NCBI GenBank assembly: GCA_026706665.1
Contig: JAPOYI010000052.1
Location: forward strand, 1 to 58,784
Length of the DNA: 58,784 nt
Origin: Gammaproteobacteria bacterium
Lineage (GTDB): Bacteria > Pseudomonadota > Gammaproteobacteria > Pseudomonadales > Azotimanducaceae
Direction of reading: 5' to 3'
Of the stretch, positions 48,470 to 56,671 are shown piece by piece. The position numbers were made by a program, and so were the translations under genes. The notes beneath the pieces were generated by a model that was not told the DNA's origin, did no database searches, and was given only the letters and a program-made list of their open reading frames with translations. Each line of letters starts with the position of its first letter. Positions within the stretch are counted from its first letter, which is position 1.

Positions 48470-50458
48470 ATGACAAGACGCGCGAACCCGAGGCGGAGGG
48501 ATTTCGTTTCGCGCTGGAACACGCCTGGGCGCACATCGTGCCGGGGTCGAACTTCGGTCACCCTTGGCGCCATGCTCGCCTGCTGTGCCTTTTTTGCCTC
48601 GTCCTGCGGCCCGGAAACCGTCCAGACCGAGGATTCGACCGCCGTCGAGCCCCCCCGGGGGGTTGAGTTGCCGCCGATTGAAGTACACGAAGGCGATGGC
48701 CTGCCAACCTCGCTTCCGACGGACCTGGTATGGGAGACCAACGAAGAAGATCCGATCTTCGCGTCTCCCGAGGCGCTTCGCGGCGGCACCTTTCGCACCT
48801 GGATGCTCGCCTTCCCCCTCACCCTGCGCAGGGTGGGGCCGGACTCCAACGGTGCCTTCGCCGGCTTCCTGCGCTACAACCAGCTCGGACCGGTGACCTA
48901 CCACCCCAATACGCGCCGGCCGATCCCGTCACTGGCGACGCACTGGGCCTACGGTGCCGACGGACGCAGCATCTACTACCGCATCAACCCTCGCGCGCGC
49001 TGGTCGGACGGCGTGCCGGTGACCGCCGACGACTTCGTTTTCGCCGTCCAGTTCATGCGCTCGAAGGAGATCGTCGCCCCCTGGTACAACAACTACTACA
49101 CGGATCGCATCCGCGACGTGAAGCGATACGACGATCACACCATCGGCGTCCAGGGGGCTGACCCGAAACCCATCAACGAGATGCACTACTCCTACGGCAT
49201 CGGTCCGCAACCGAAGCACTTCCACGTGCTCGACGAAGACTGGGTGAAGCGCGCCAACTGGGAGATCGAACCGAACACCGGGCCCTACCAGATCAGCGAG
49301 GTCAGAAAGGGCAAGCACATCGACCTGTCGCGCAAGGCCGACTGGTGGGGGGACGAGGTCAAGTACTACCGGCATCGCTTCAATCCCGACAAGGTGCGCG
49401 TGCGCGTCATCCGGGACGCGAACATCGCGTTTCAGCACTTCCGGAAAGGCGAACTGGACACCCTGGGCCTGGTGCTGCCGCATTTCTGGCACGAAAAGGC
49501 GACAGGAGGGCCCTTCGACGCCGGTTATATCGTCAAGTACTGGTTCTACAACGACCTTCCGGTGCCGTCCGCGGGAATGTTCCTGAATTCGGCCGATCCG
49601 ATCCTGTCAGATCGACAGGTTCGCCTCGGCCTCGCCCACGCCATGAACTTCGATCGCGTCATCGATACGGTCCTGCGCGGCGACTACCAGCGCCTGCCGA
49701 CCTTCCAGCTCGGATTCGGCGACTACGACAACCGTGAAATCGAGGCGCGCGAGTTCGACGTCGACCAGGCGAACGAGTATCTCGACGCTGCGGGATTCGA
49801 CAAGCGCGGCGGTGACGGCATCCGGGAACGCGACGGCCAGCGCCTGTCGCTGCGCGTCACTTACGGGAACCCGCAGCATACCGAGCGGCTGGTCGTCCTC
49901 AAGGAGGAGGCCAAGAAGGCCGGTGTCTCGCTGGAACTGCAACTTCTCGATTCCTCCGCGTCATTCAAGCAGATGCAGGAGAAGAAGCACCAGGTTGCCT
50001 GGATGACGTGGAACAGCCAGGGCCTGTCGCCGCGCTACTGGGAACACTTCCACTCCGAAAACGCCAACAGGCCGCAGACCAACAACCTCGCCAACCATGC
50101 CGATCCCGTCATGGACGAACTGATCATGGCGTACCGCGCCTCCGCGGACTTCGACGAGAGGGTGGCGCTCGCGCATCGCCTGGAACAGATGGTGCACGAC
50201 GCCGGCGTGGTGATCCCCACCTTCCAGGTACCCTACACTCGCGACGGCGCGTGGCGATGGGTCAAGCTTCCCGAATGGCTCGGCACCCGGACTTCCGGCA
50301 CGCTGTTCAACTCGCAGGCGAACTCCGCCGGCATCTTTTCCGCCGGAGGCCTGTTCTGGATCGATCCCGAGGAGAAACGGCGCACGCTGGAAGCCAAGGA
50401 CGAAGGACGCCCCTTCGAACCGGCCACCGTCGTGAACACGACCTACCAGACCCACTGA
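48470..50458 (+). CDS. yejA: Peptide-binding lipoprotein of the ABC importer, YejA-like
   Basis: 662 residues from ATG 48470, 11 bp after yejE. A basic N-terminus and hydrophobic stretch end in lipobox FASSC (Cys46), so it is probably a lipoprotein. The SBP family 5 body has RGGTFRTWMLAFPLTLRRVG, PSLATHWAYGADGRSIYYRINPRARWSDGVPVTADDFVFAVQ in parts, NTGPYQISEVRKGKHIDLSR, and LFNSQANSAGIFSAGGLFWID. It resembles the YejA subgroup, which takes up oligopeptides. Placing the receptor gene after the permeases differs from E. coli yejABEF. Confidence 0.9.
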   Translation: MTRRANPRRRDFVSRWNTPGRTSCRGRTSVTLGAMLACCAFFASSCGPETVQTEDSTAVEPPRGVELPPIEVHEGDGLPTSLPTDLVWETNEEDPIFASPEALRGGTFRTWMLAFPLTLRRVGPDSNGAFAGFLRYNQLGPVTYHPNTRRPIPSLATHWAYGADGRSIYYRINPRARWSDGVPVTADDFVFAVQFMRSKEIVAPWYNNYYTDRIRDVKRYDDHTIGVQGADPKPINEMHYSYGIGPQPKHFHVLDEDWVKRANWEIEPNTGPYQISEVRKGKHIDLSRKADWWGDEVKYYRHRFNPDKVRVRVIRDANIAFQHFRKGELDTLGLVLPHFWHEKATGGPFDAGYIVKYWFYNDLPVPSAGMFLNSADPILSDRQVRLGLAHAMNFDRVIDTVLRGDYQRLPTFQLGFGDYDNREIEAREFDVDQANEYLDAAGFDKRGGDGIRERDGQRLSLRVTYGNPQHTERLVVLKEEAKKAGVSLELQLLDSSASFKQMQEKKHQVAWMTWNSQGLSPRYWEHFHSENANRPQTNNLANHADPVMDELIMAYRASADFDERVALAHRLEQMVHDAGVVIPTFQVPYTRDGAWRWVKLPEWLGTRTSGTLFNSQANSAGIFSAGGLFWIDPEEKRRTLEAKDEGRPFEPATVVNTTYQTH

Positions 50459-50462
50459 CGCC

Positions 50463-51466
<1,004 letters not shown>

Positions 51467-51470
<4 letters not shown>

Positions 51471-52456
51471 GCACACGGACGGACCCACCGCTGCTCCAGG
51501 TGCGGGGACTGACCAAGCACTTCCCCGTACGTGGCGGTGTCTTTCTGCGTACCGTCGGACATGTGCACGCCGTTGACGATGTCTCCTTCGACCTCGACAC
51601 CGGCGAAACCATCGGCCTCGTGGGGGAATCCGGATGTGGCAAGAGCACCGTCGGCAAGACGCTGCTGCGCCTCTACGATCCCACCGCCGGCCGCGTATTC
51701 TTCGAGGGCCGGGACATCGCCACGATGAGCCGGAACGAACTGCGGCAGCTACGCCGGGACATCCAGATCATCTTCCAGGACCCCTTCGAATCCCTCAACG
51801 CCCGGCACACCGTCGGCAAGATTCTCGAAGAACCTTTTCTCATCCACGGGCTGGGAACCTCGGTGGAGCGCCGCCGCCGGGTCGACGAACTGCTGGAACG
51901 CGTCGGTCTCGACGCCGGCGCCGCGAACCGGTTCCCTCACGAGTTCTCCGGTGGCCAGCGGCAACGCATCGGCATCGCGCGCGCCATCGCCCTCAAACCC
52001 CGCCTCATCGTCTGCGACGAGGCGGTGTCGGCCCTGGACGTATCGATTCAGTCCCAGATCATCAACCTGCTGCTCGAATTGCAGCGGGAAATGCGCCTCG
52101 CCCTGATCTTCATCGCCCACGACCTCGCCGTGGTGAAGCATGTCTCGGACCGAATCGCGGTGATGTACCTGGGCGAGGTGGTCGAAACCGCCGACGCGAC
52201 GGACATCTACGAATCGCCGCGCCATCCCTACACAAAGGCGTTGATATCCGCCATTCCCGTTCCGGACCCGACCGCACAACGTGACCGTATCGTGCTCGTC
52301 GGCGATGTGCCGTCGCCCATCGACCCGCCCCGGGGCTGCCGTTTTCACACCCGCTGCCGACACGCCCGCGACGATTGCCGTGAAAGAAAACCCGCGCTGA
52401 CCGCGGCCGGCGACCGGGCAACGGTAGCGTGCCATCACTGGCAAGATTTGAGTTGA
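51467..52456 (+). CDS. Peptide ABC transporter ATPase, DppF/OppF type
   Basis: 329 residues from ATG 51467. N-terminus LLQVRGLTKHFPVRGGVFLR is typical of OppF. Walker A GESGCGKS, Q-loop FQDPFESLNARHTVG, signature FSGGQRQRIGIARAI, Walker B LIVCDEAVSALDV, H-loop IAHDLAVV, and terminal Cys cluster (CRFHTRCRHARDDCRERKP). Last gene of the importer operon. No terminator hairpin follows. Confidence 0.94.
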
Positions 52457-52478
52457 CGGCACAAACCGCGAATGTCGT

Positions 52479-52649
52479 TCAGCGGAGCTCGAATTTCGGC
52501 CAATCGGGGAGTTCCAAACCCTCCCGGCATAGTCCTGGTGCCCGGAGGCTCAGCCGTCCATCCATCAGGCTGTTGATGAGTTCTCCAATGGCTTCCTCGC
52601 TCTCCACCCGCATCGCTGGTGTCCACTGATCAAGTTGGTTTCGGTCCAT
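52479..52649 (-). CDS. Small ORF, hypothetical soluble protein (56 aa)
   Basis: ATG 52649, with AAGGTG about 10 bases upstream, encodes a 56-residue acidic protein: MDRNQLDQWTPAMRVESEE, then an amphipathic stretch AIGELINSLMDGRLSLRAPG, ending ELPDWPKFELR. The composition is protein-like and the stop is 22 bp from the convergent importer operon. I recognise no family. Spurious coding cannot be excluded at this length. Confidence 0.35.
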   Translation of the reverse strand: MDRNQLDQWTPAMRVESEEAIGELINSLMDGRLSLRAPGLCREGLELPDWPKFELR

Positions 52650-52724
52650 CGTACGGGTACACCTTGGGGTCCAGCAGGGAGTCTCACCCCGACCTTTGGC
52701 TTGGGGCTTTTCGCCGAAGCTGCT

Positions 52725-52841
52725 CTACAGCGGGTTCAAAAAAACCAAAATGAGTATTGCGAGCGCCAAACTGCCAATCGGCATCCAAGCCCAAAATCCG
52801 TTAGCTTTGAAATTTCTCAAAGCAGCATCAACTACGCGCAT
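52725..52841 (-). CDS. Small ORF, single-pass membrane peptide (38 aa)
   Basis: ATG 52841 encodes MRVVDAALRNFKANGFWAW followed by one membrane segment (MPIGSLALAILILVFLNPL) that ends the protein. The start lies inside the end of the preceding ORF (ATGCGCGTAG overlap, -1 frame), so the two could be translationally coupled. Positive N-terminus and hydrophobic C-terminus predict an N-in anchor. No family recognised. Confidence 0.4.
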   Translation of the reverse strand: MRVVDAALRNFKANGFWAWMPIGSLALAILILVFLNPL

Positions 52842-53059
52842 GCGAACCCCGCTCCCGCCGCAATCGAGGCGACCAATACACTCCCCGCGAAAATCCCAAC
52901 GGCCACACCTGCTGCAGGCGTGAAAAATAAAGCCGTCGACACCACGGACATAAAGGCAGATGCGTTTCCTGAAGTGCTAATCACTTTCGAACACGATTGG
53001 GCTAAGGATAACTGATTTTCCGCCCCGTAGTACCAAGCTTGGTACACGTCTCGCGCCAC
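52832..53059 (-). CDS. Small ORF, hydrophobic Gly/Ala-rich protein (75 aa)
   Basis: GTG 53059 with GGAGG seven bases upstream, a good ribosome-binding site. The N-terminal third is polar (ARDVYQAWYYGAENQLSLAQ). The rest is one long or two short membrane segments (AFMSVVSTALFFTPAAGVAV, GIFAGSVLVASIAAGAGFA) with GxxxG spacing. It resembles small pore-forming, bacteriocin-like or holin-like peptides in composition only; I recognise no family. It overlaps the next ORF. Confidence 0.45.
   Translation of the reverse strand: MARDVYQAWYYGAENQLSLAQSCSKVISTSGNASAFMSVVSTALFFTPAAGVAVGIFAGSVLVASIAAGAGFACA
53030..53045. repeat. Perfect 16-bp palindrome
   Basis: GTACCAAGCTTGGTAC, within the first codons of the 75-residue ORF. 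It could be an operator or an mRNA hairpin close to the start codon. Confidence 0.6.
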
Positions 53060-53091
53060 GCATTGGCCTCCATGAGGTCTCTCCGCTGCGG

Positions 53092-53105
53092 TTAACGCGA
53101 GTTAA
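53092..53105. repeat. TTAAC-N4-GTTAA inverted repeat
   Basis: TTAAC (53092-53096) and GTTAA (53101-53105) around GCGA, about 33 bp upstream of the 75-residue ORF start. It is a possible operator or promoter element of the small-ORF cluster. Confidence 0.4.
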
Positions 53106-53318
53106 TCAACTAAATTCGGGACAGGTTGACTCTTCGGCCCATCCCCATCAACGTCACGCTCAATTCGCCAACTCCATACACGCGGATCGCTGGCCCGATT
53201 CATACCGCGCCGCTCCGGACATCGTCGTCCGACCTGCTGGGCCTCAGCAATTCTTGGTGAGTTCGCATCCGGTAGCTGTTGCCGCGAGGCTGGCGGATTC
53301 ACTGTCGAAGAGAGTCCT

Positions 53319-54044
53319 CTATGCCAAGGGACGGTACACGTCGAAGCGCACCGTCCGGCCGGTCACGCGCCAGTCCGGGTCTCCGAGGGTGGGGCCATGC
53401 GCCCGCTGTTTCATCACCACGCGGCTGCGCGCGCAACGCAGCGCAAGCCCCAGCAGTTCCGACGGGTCTGCCACCTCGTCGCCGACGATCTCCCGCAGCA
53501 CCTGCAACGGCCTTGCGGGCAGCGCGGTTTTGCTGCGCGGCGGGAACATGGGATCGAGATAGATGACATCGTAAAGTACCGCGGGAGCATTGCGCATCCT
53601 TGATCGGGCATCCGCCCATTCCGTCCGGGCGCTGAGGCCGCTGCGACGCAGGCGATCGTCCAGCATCGCAAAGACGAGCGGATGCGCTTCGAGCATCCGC
53701 ACCCGGCATCCTAGCGCCGCCAGGGCGAGCCCGTCGGTGCCCCAGCCTGCGGTGGCATCAAGGACGCGCACACCCGGACCCGCATCACAGGCGCGCGCCA
53801 GTGCCGTATTCCGCGAGCGACGGCGGTCGCGCACTCGGTCGGAGAGGCGAAAGCGTCCGTCGCCCTTTCGCAGCAGCAGTCCGTCCCTGCCGGCGAACAG
53901 ATACCAGCCGGAATCCGGAACGTCCCCCGGCGCCACGGCGAATCCTGCGGGAAGCCTTCGCGCTATTTCGCGCGCGAGGCACTCGGCCGAGGCATCGAAG
54001 AATATGGAGGCCCCATGGTCCGCCATCAGTGCGCGTGCCGCCAT
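53319..54044 (-). CDS. rsmJ: 16S rRNA (guanine-1516-N2)-methyltransferase
   Basis: 241 residues. SAM-binding motif VRVLDATAGWGTDGLALAALG (in part), motif II LEAHPLVFAMLDDRL, and the RsmJ catalytic-type motif YLDPMFPPRSKTALP. An N-terminal domain includes LFAGRDGLLLRKG. It lies 15 bp after tsaB on the same strand. ATG 54044 is used; ATG 54023 also fits. Confidence 0.9.
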   Translation of the reverse strand: MAARALMADHGASIFFDASAECLAREIARRLPAGFAVAPGDVPDSGWYLFAGRDGLLLRKGDGRFRLSDRVRDRRRSRNTALARACDAGPGVRVLDATAGWGTDGLALAALGCRVRMLEAHPLVFAMLDDRLRRSGLSARTEWADARSRMRNAPAVLYDVIYLDPMFPPRSKTALPARPLQVLREIVGDEVADPSELLGLALRCARSRVVMKQRAHGPTLGDPDWRVTGRTVRFDVYRPLA

Positions 54045-54059
54045 ATCGGCAAACCGCCG

Positions 54060-54746
54060 CTACCCATCTGGCGAGGATGCCGGCTCCTGCCGGACCTGGT
54101 CCATCTTCCGCCACGGCGAGTCTCCTTCAACGTAGAACGGCACCGCCCGATCCGGATCGAGTTTTGGCCGGCCCGACGCCAGGGTTCCCACCACGGCGGC
54201 CCGCAACGGCTGTTCGCGACGAACGAGCAACCAGCCGTCGGGAATGTCGGCCGGCATATCTTCGGGAACCAGCGTATCGAAGGCCGCGCATTCGAGCCCC
54301 GTCCGGGCAAAGCGGTAACGCGCCGCGTAGACCCAGCCGGACCTCGCGCCACGCGTCACGACAACACCCACCGCCACGCCGTTGCGTTGTCGAACCTGCT
54401 CCGCGGCGACTTCGGAGGTAGGCACACGTATGACGGGAATGCCTCCCCCCAGGGCGATTCCCTGGGCAATCGCCGCCCCTATCCGCACGCCGGTAAAGGA
54501 GCCCGGCCCGGCGGAAAACGCCACGGCTTCAAGGCATTCGGCGCTGCGGCCCGCAGAGGCCATCACCGCATCCACCATCTCGAGGGCCAGGGCGTTGTGC
54601 CGTCTGGGAGCTATCCGTGTCAGCTCCAGTACTTCGCTTTCGCTGACGAGCGCCACCGAGCACGCCGACCCCGTTGTTTCGACCGCGAGAATTGCCCCAG
54701 CCCGCTCCGTTTCGCGGTAGGCTGGTTGCGGCGCTCCTGTAACCAT
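54060..54746 (-). CDS. tsaB: tRNA N6-threonylcarbamoyladenosine protein TsaB
   Basis: Partner of TsaD/TsaE in t6A37 synthesis. 228 residues. ASKHA-fold blocks ILAVETTGSACSVAL and AVAFSAGPGSFTGVRIGAAIAQGIAL; the C-terminus FYVEGDSPWRKMDQVR is typical. From ATG 54746 there are 18 residues before the conserved Ile-Leu-Ala-Val core, longer than usual, but no other standard start lies between. The start is 6 bp from the divergent moeA start. Confidence 0.92.
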   Translation of the reverse strand: MVTGAPQPAYRETERAGAILAVETTGSACSVALVSESEVLELTRIAPRRHNALALEMVDAVMASAGRSAECLEAVAFSAGPGSFTGVRIGAAIAQGIALGGGIPVIRVPTSEVAAEQVRQRNGVAVGVVVTRGARSGWVYAARYRFARTGLECAAFDTLVPEDMPADIPDGWLLVRREQPLRAAVVGTLASGRPKLDPDRAVPFYVEGDSPWRKMDQVRQEPASSPDG

Positions 54747-54752
54747 CGACCC

Positions 54753-55970
54753 ATGCTAAACGTTGACGCCGCTCTCGGGAAACTGCTCGACTCCGTGGAA
54801 CCCGTCGACGGCAGTGAAGTCGTACCCGTCGCCGACGCCCTCGACCGCATTGCGGCGGACGACATTGCGGCCCCCGTCGATCTGCCGCCGTTCGCCGCTT
54901 CCGCGATGGACGGATACGCGGTCGCTGCCGCGGGCTTCGCCAGCGAGCCGCCGCACGTCGTCGAACTGATCGGAGAGAGCCTCGCCGGGCATCCGTCCAG
55001 CGTCCACGTCGCCGGGACGAAGGCGGTGCGCATATTCACCGGGGCGACGATCCCCGAAGGGGCAGATGCCGTCGTCATCCAGGAAGATACACGCGTCGAC
55101 CGCGGCGAAGTCGCGCTCCTCGCGACCCCCCGCCGAGGCGACAACGTCCGTCCGCGCGGGCACGATGTCGTTCGCGGCAGCCCTATTGCGCGCAAGGGTG
55201 ACCGGCTCGATGCCTACCGGCTGAGCTGGCTGACGGCGTGCGGTATCGACCGCGTCGAGGTCCGGCGGCGCGTGAAGGTCACGATCTTTTCCACGGGCGA
55301 CGAACTGGTGGACACCGGCAAGCCCTTGGGACCCGGCCAGATCTACGACTCCAACCGCTTTGCCCTGGCGCGGCTCATGTCGGACCAGCCCGTCGATCTC
55401 ACCGACCTCGGCTGCCTGCCGGACTCGCGAGATGCTATCCGCGCCGCGCTCAAGCAGGCCGCCGGCAATGCCGACATGGTACTCACGAGCGGCGGCGTTT
55501 CCGTCGGTGACGCGGATTATGTCCGCGACATCGTCGAGGAGATCGGCCGGCTCGAGTTCTACCGGATCGCGCTGAAACCCGGCAAGCCGCTCGCGGTGGG
55601 AAAGATCGGCAGCACCGACTTCTTCGGACTGCCCGGCAATCCCATTTCCACCATCGTGACGTTCCTGCTGTTCGTGATCCCGGCCCTCGCCGTTCGCGCC
55701 GGCGGCCGTCACGTCCCGCCGCTCGAGTTCCACGCGGTGCTCGGCGAGGATATCCGGCACTCTGCCGGGCGGCGCGAATACCAGCGGGGGATCGCGGAGA
55801 ACGCTGATGGCGGACTCATCGTCCGGTCCACTGGCGATCAGAGTTCCAATCGACTCTCCACTTTCGACGGTGCCAACTGCCTGATCCGCGTACCGGAGGA
55901 GCGCGGTGACCTGGCTGCCGGAGAAACCGTCTCGATCGTCCTGCTGCGCGACCGCGGTCGCCTGTTCTGA
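54753..55970 (+). CDS. moeA: Molybdopterin molybdenumtransferase MoeA
   Basis: Inserts molybdate into adenylylated molybdopterin. 405 residues. Blocks: LPPFAASAMDGYAV, RIFTGATIPEGADAVVIQED, NVRPRGHDVVRG, VTIFSTGDELVDTG, IYDSNRFALARLM, VLTSGGVSVGDADYV, and FFGLPGNPISTIVTF. The N-terminus MLNVDAALGKLLDSVEPV fits the family. It implies molybdoenzymes elsewhere; no other moa/mob gene is in the window. Confidence 0.95.
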   Translation: MLNVDAALGKLLDSVEPVDGSEVVPVADALDRIAADDIAAPVDLPPFAASAMDGYAVAAAGFASEPPHVVELIGESLAGHPSSVHVAGTKAVRIFTGATIPEGADAVVIQEDTRVDRGEVALLATPRRGDNVRPRGHDVVRGSPIARKGDRLDAYRLSWLTACGIDRVEVRRRVKVTIFSTGDELVDTGKPLGPGQIYDSNRFALARLMSDQPVDLTDLGCLPDSRDAIRAALKQAAGNADMVLTSGGVSVGDADYVRDIVEEIGRLEFYRIALKPGKPLAVGKIGSTDFFGLPGNPISTIVTFLLFVIPALAVRAGGRHVPPLEFHAVLGEDIRHSAGRREYQRGIAENADGGLIVRSTGDQSSNRLSTFDGANCLIRVPEERGDLAAGETVSIVLLRDRGRLF

Positions 55971-55986
55971 CCCGATGACCTGGCCG

Positions 55987-56006
55987 GTCCGGCGGTTCAA
56001 CCGGAC
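55987..56006. terminator. Hairpin between convergent moeA and adk
   Basis: GTCCGG (55987-55992) pairs perfectly with CCGGAC (56001-56006), loop 8, in a 53-bp convergent gap. No T-tract. Confidence 0.5.
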
Positions 56007-56023
56007 GGGACCATCGCCGCGAG

Positions 56024-56671
56024 TCAATCACCCAGCGCTTTCAGGACATCCTGCATGACGGCATCGACATCGCCGACGCCGTTGACCGCCCGGTATTCGA
56101 GGGGTGCCCTGCGCGATAGCTCCCTATAGAAACGGATCAGCGGTTCGGTCTGGCGCCGGTACACTTCCAGGCGGTCGCGGACCGTCTCCTCCCGGTCATC
56201 CTCCCTCTGCGTCAGGGGCTCCCCGGTTTCGTCGTCCCTGTCCGGGACCCTGGGAGGATTGAACAGCACGTGGTATACGCGGCCGCTCGGCTCGTGCACC
56301 CGACGGCCCGTGATTCGCCGCACCACCTCATCGTCGTCAACCTGGATCTCGATGACGCGTTCGATTTCGATGCCTGCCTCCAGCACCGCTTCGGCCTGGG
56401 GTATCGTGCGGGGAAATCCATCGAACAGGAAACCCGCCTCGCAGTCCGACTGCGCGAGCCGCTCCTTGACCAGTCCGACCACGATCTCGTCCGAAACGAG
56501 TTCGCCGCGGGCCATGATGGATTCGGCCATCCGTCCCAGTGGCGTTCCCTCGGCCCTGGCCGACCGCAACATGTCGCCGGTGGAAACCTGGGGTATCCCG
56601 CAGGTCTGGCAGATGAAACGCGCCTGGGTGCCCTTGCCCGCCCCGGGCGGCCCCAGCAGGATCAGCCTCAT
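56024..56671 (-). CDS. adk: Adenylate kinase
   Basis: Interconverts ATP, AMP and ADP. 215 residues. P-loop GPPGAGKGT (7-15); NMP-binding region [36 protein letters not shown] domain with [24 protein letters not shown] in parts, without zinc cysteines. The start overlaps the relA stop as ATGA, an unusual pairing of nucleotide-pool enzyme and alarmone synthetase. Confidence 0.97.
   Translation of the reverse strand: MRLILLGPPGAGKGTQARFICQTCGIPQVSTGDMLRSARAEGTPLGRMAESIMARGELVSDEIVVGLVKERLAQSDCEAGFLFDGFPRTIPQAEAVLEAGIEIERVIEIQVDDDEVVRRITGRRVHEPSGRVYHVLFNPPRVPDRDDETGEPLTQREDDREETVRDRLEVYRRQTEPLIRFYRELSRRAPLEYRAVNGVGDVDAVMQDVLKALGD

Larger units (their letters stand above)
52457..53318. other. Weakly coding, AT-richer island
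   Basis: 862 bp between the importer operon (+) and rsmJ (-). Base composition and codon use differ from the GC-rich neighbours (runs such as AAAAAACCAAAA near 52740 and GAAAAATAAAG near 52922). No known family is recognised. It holds three minus-strand small ORFs (below), two palindromes, and between 53060 and 53318 only a doubtful 33-codon minus ORF (ATG 53203 to stop 53102, ending SQPVPNLVD). A plus-strand ORF at 52635-53015 overlaps the small ORFs and looks less credible. Confidence 0.6.

Noticed and set aside
52635-53015. A 126-codon plus-strand ORF in the island
   Set aside because: It has no good ribosome-binding site and mixed composition, and it is antisense to the hydrophobic minus-strand ORF that has GGAGG correctly placed. 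Kept only as an alternative.
53092-53105. TTAAC/GTTAA as an integron attC site
   Set aside because: It superficially resembles the R''-L'' end of attC, but no matching second core site or central stem occurs within 150 bp, and no integrase is present.
52457-53318. Insertion sequence or prophage remnant in the island
   Set aside because: No transposase or integrase fragment, terminal inverted repeats or target duplication could be seen.
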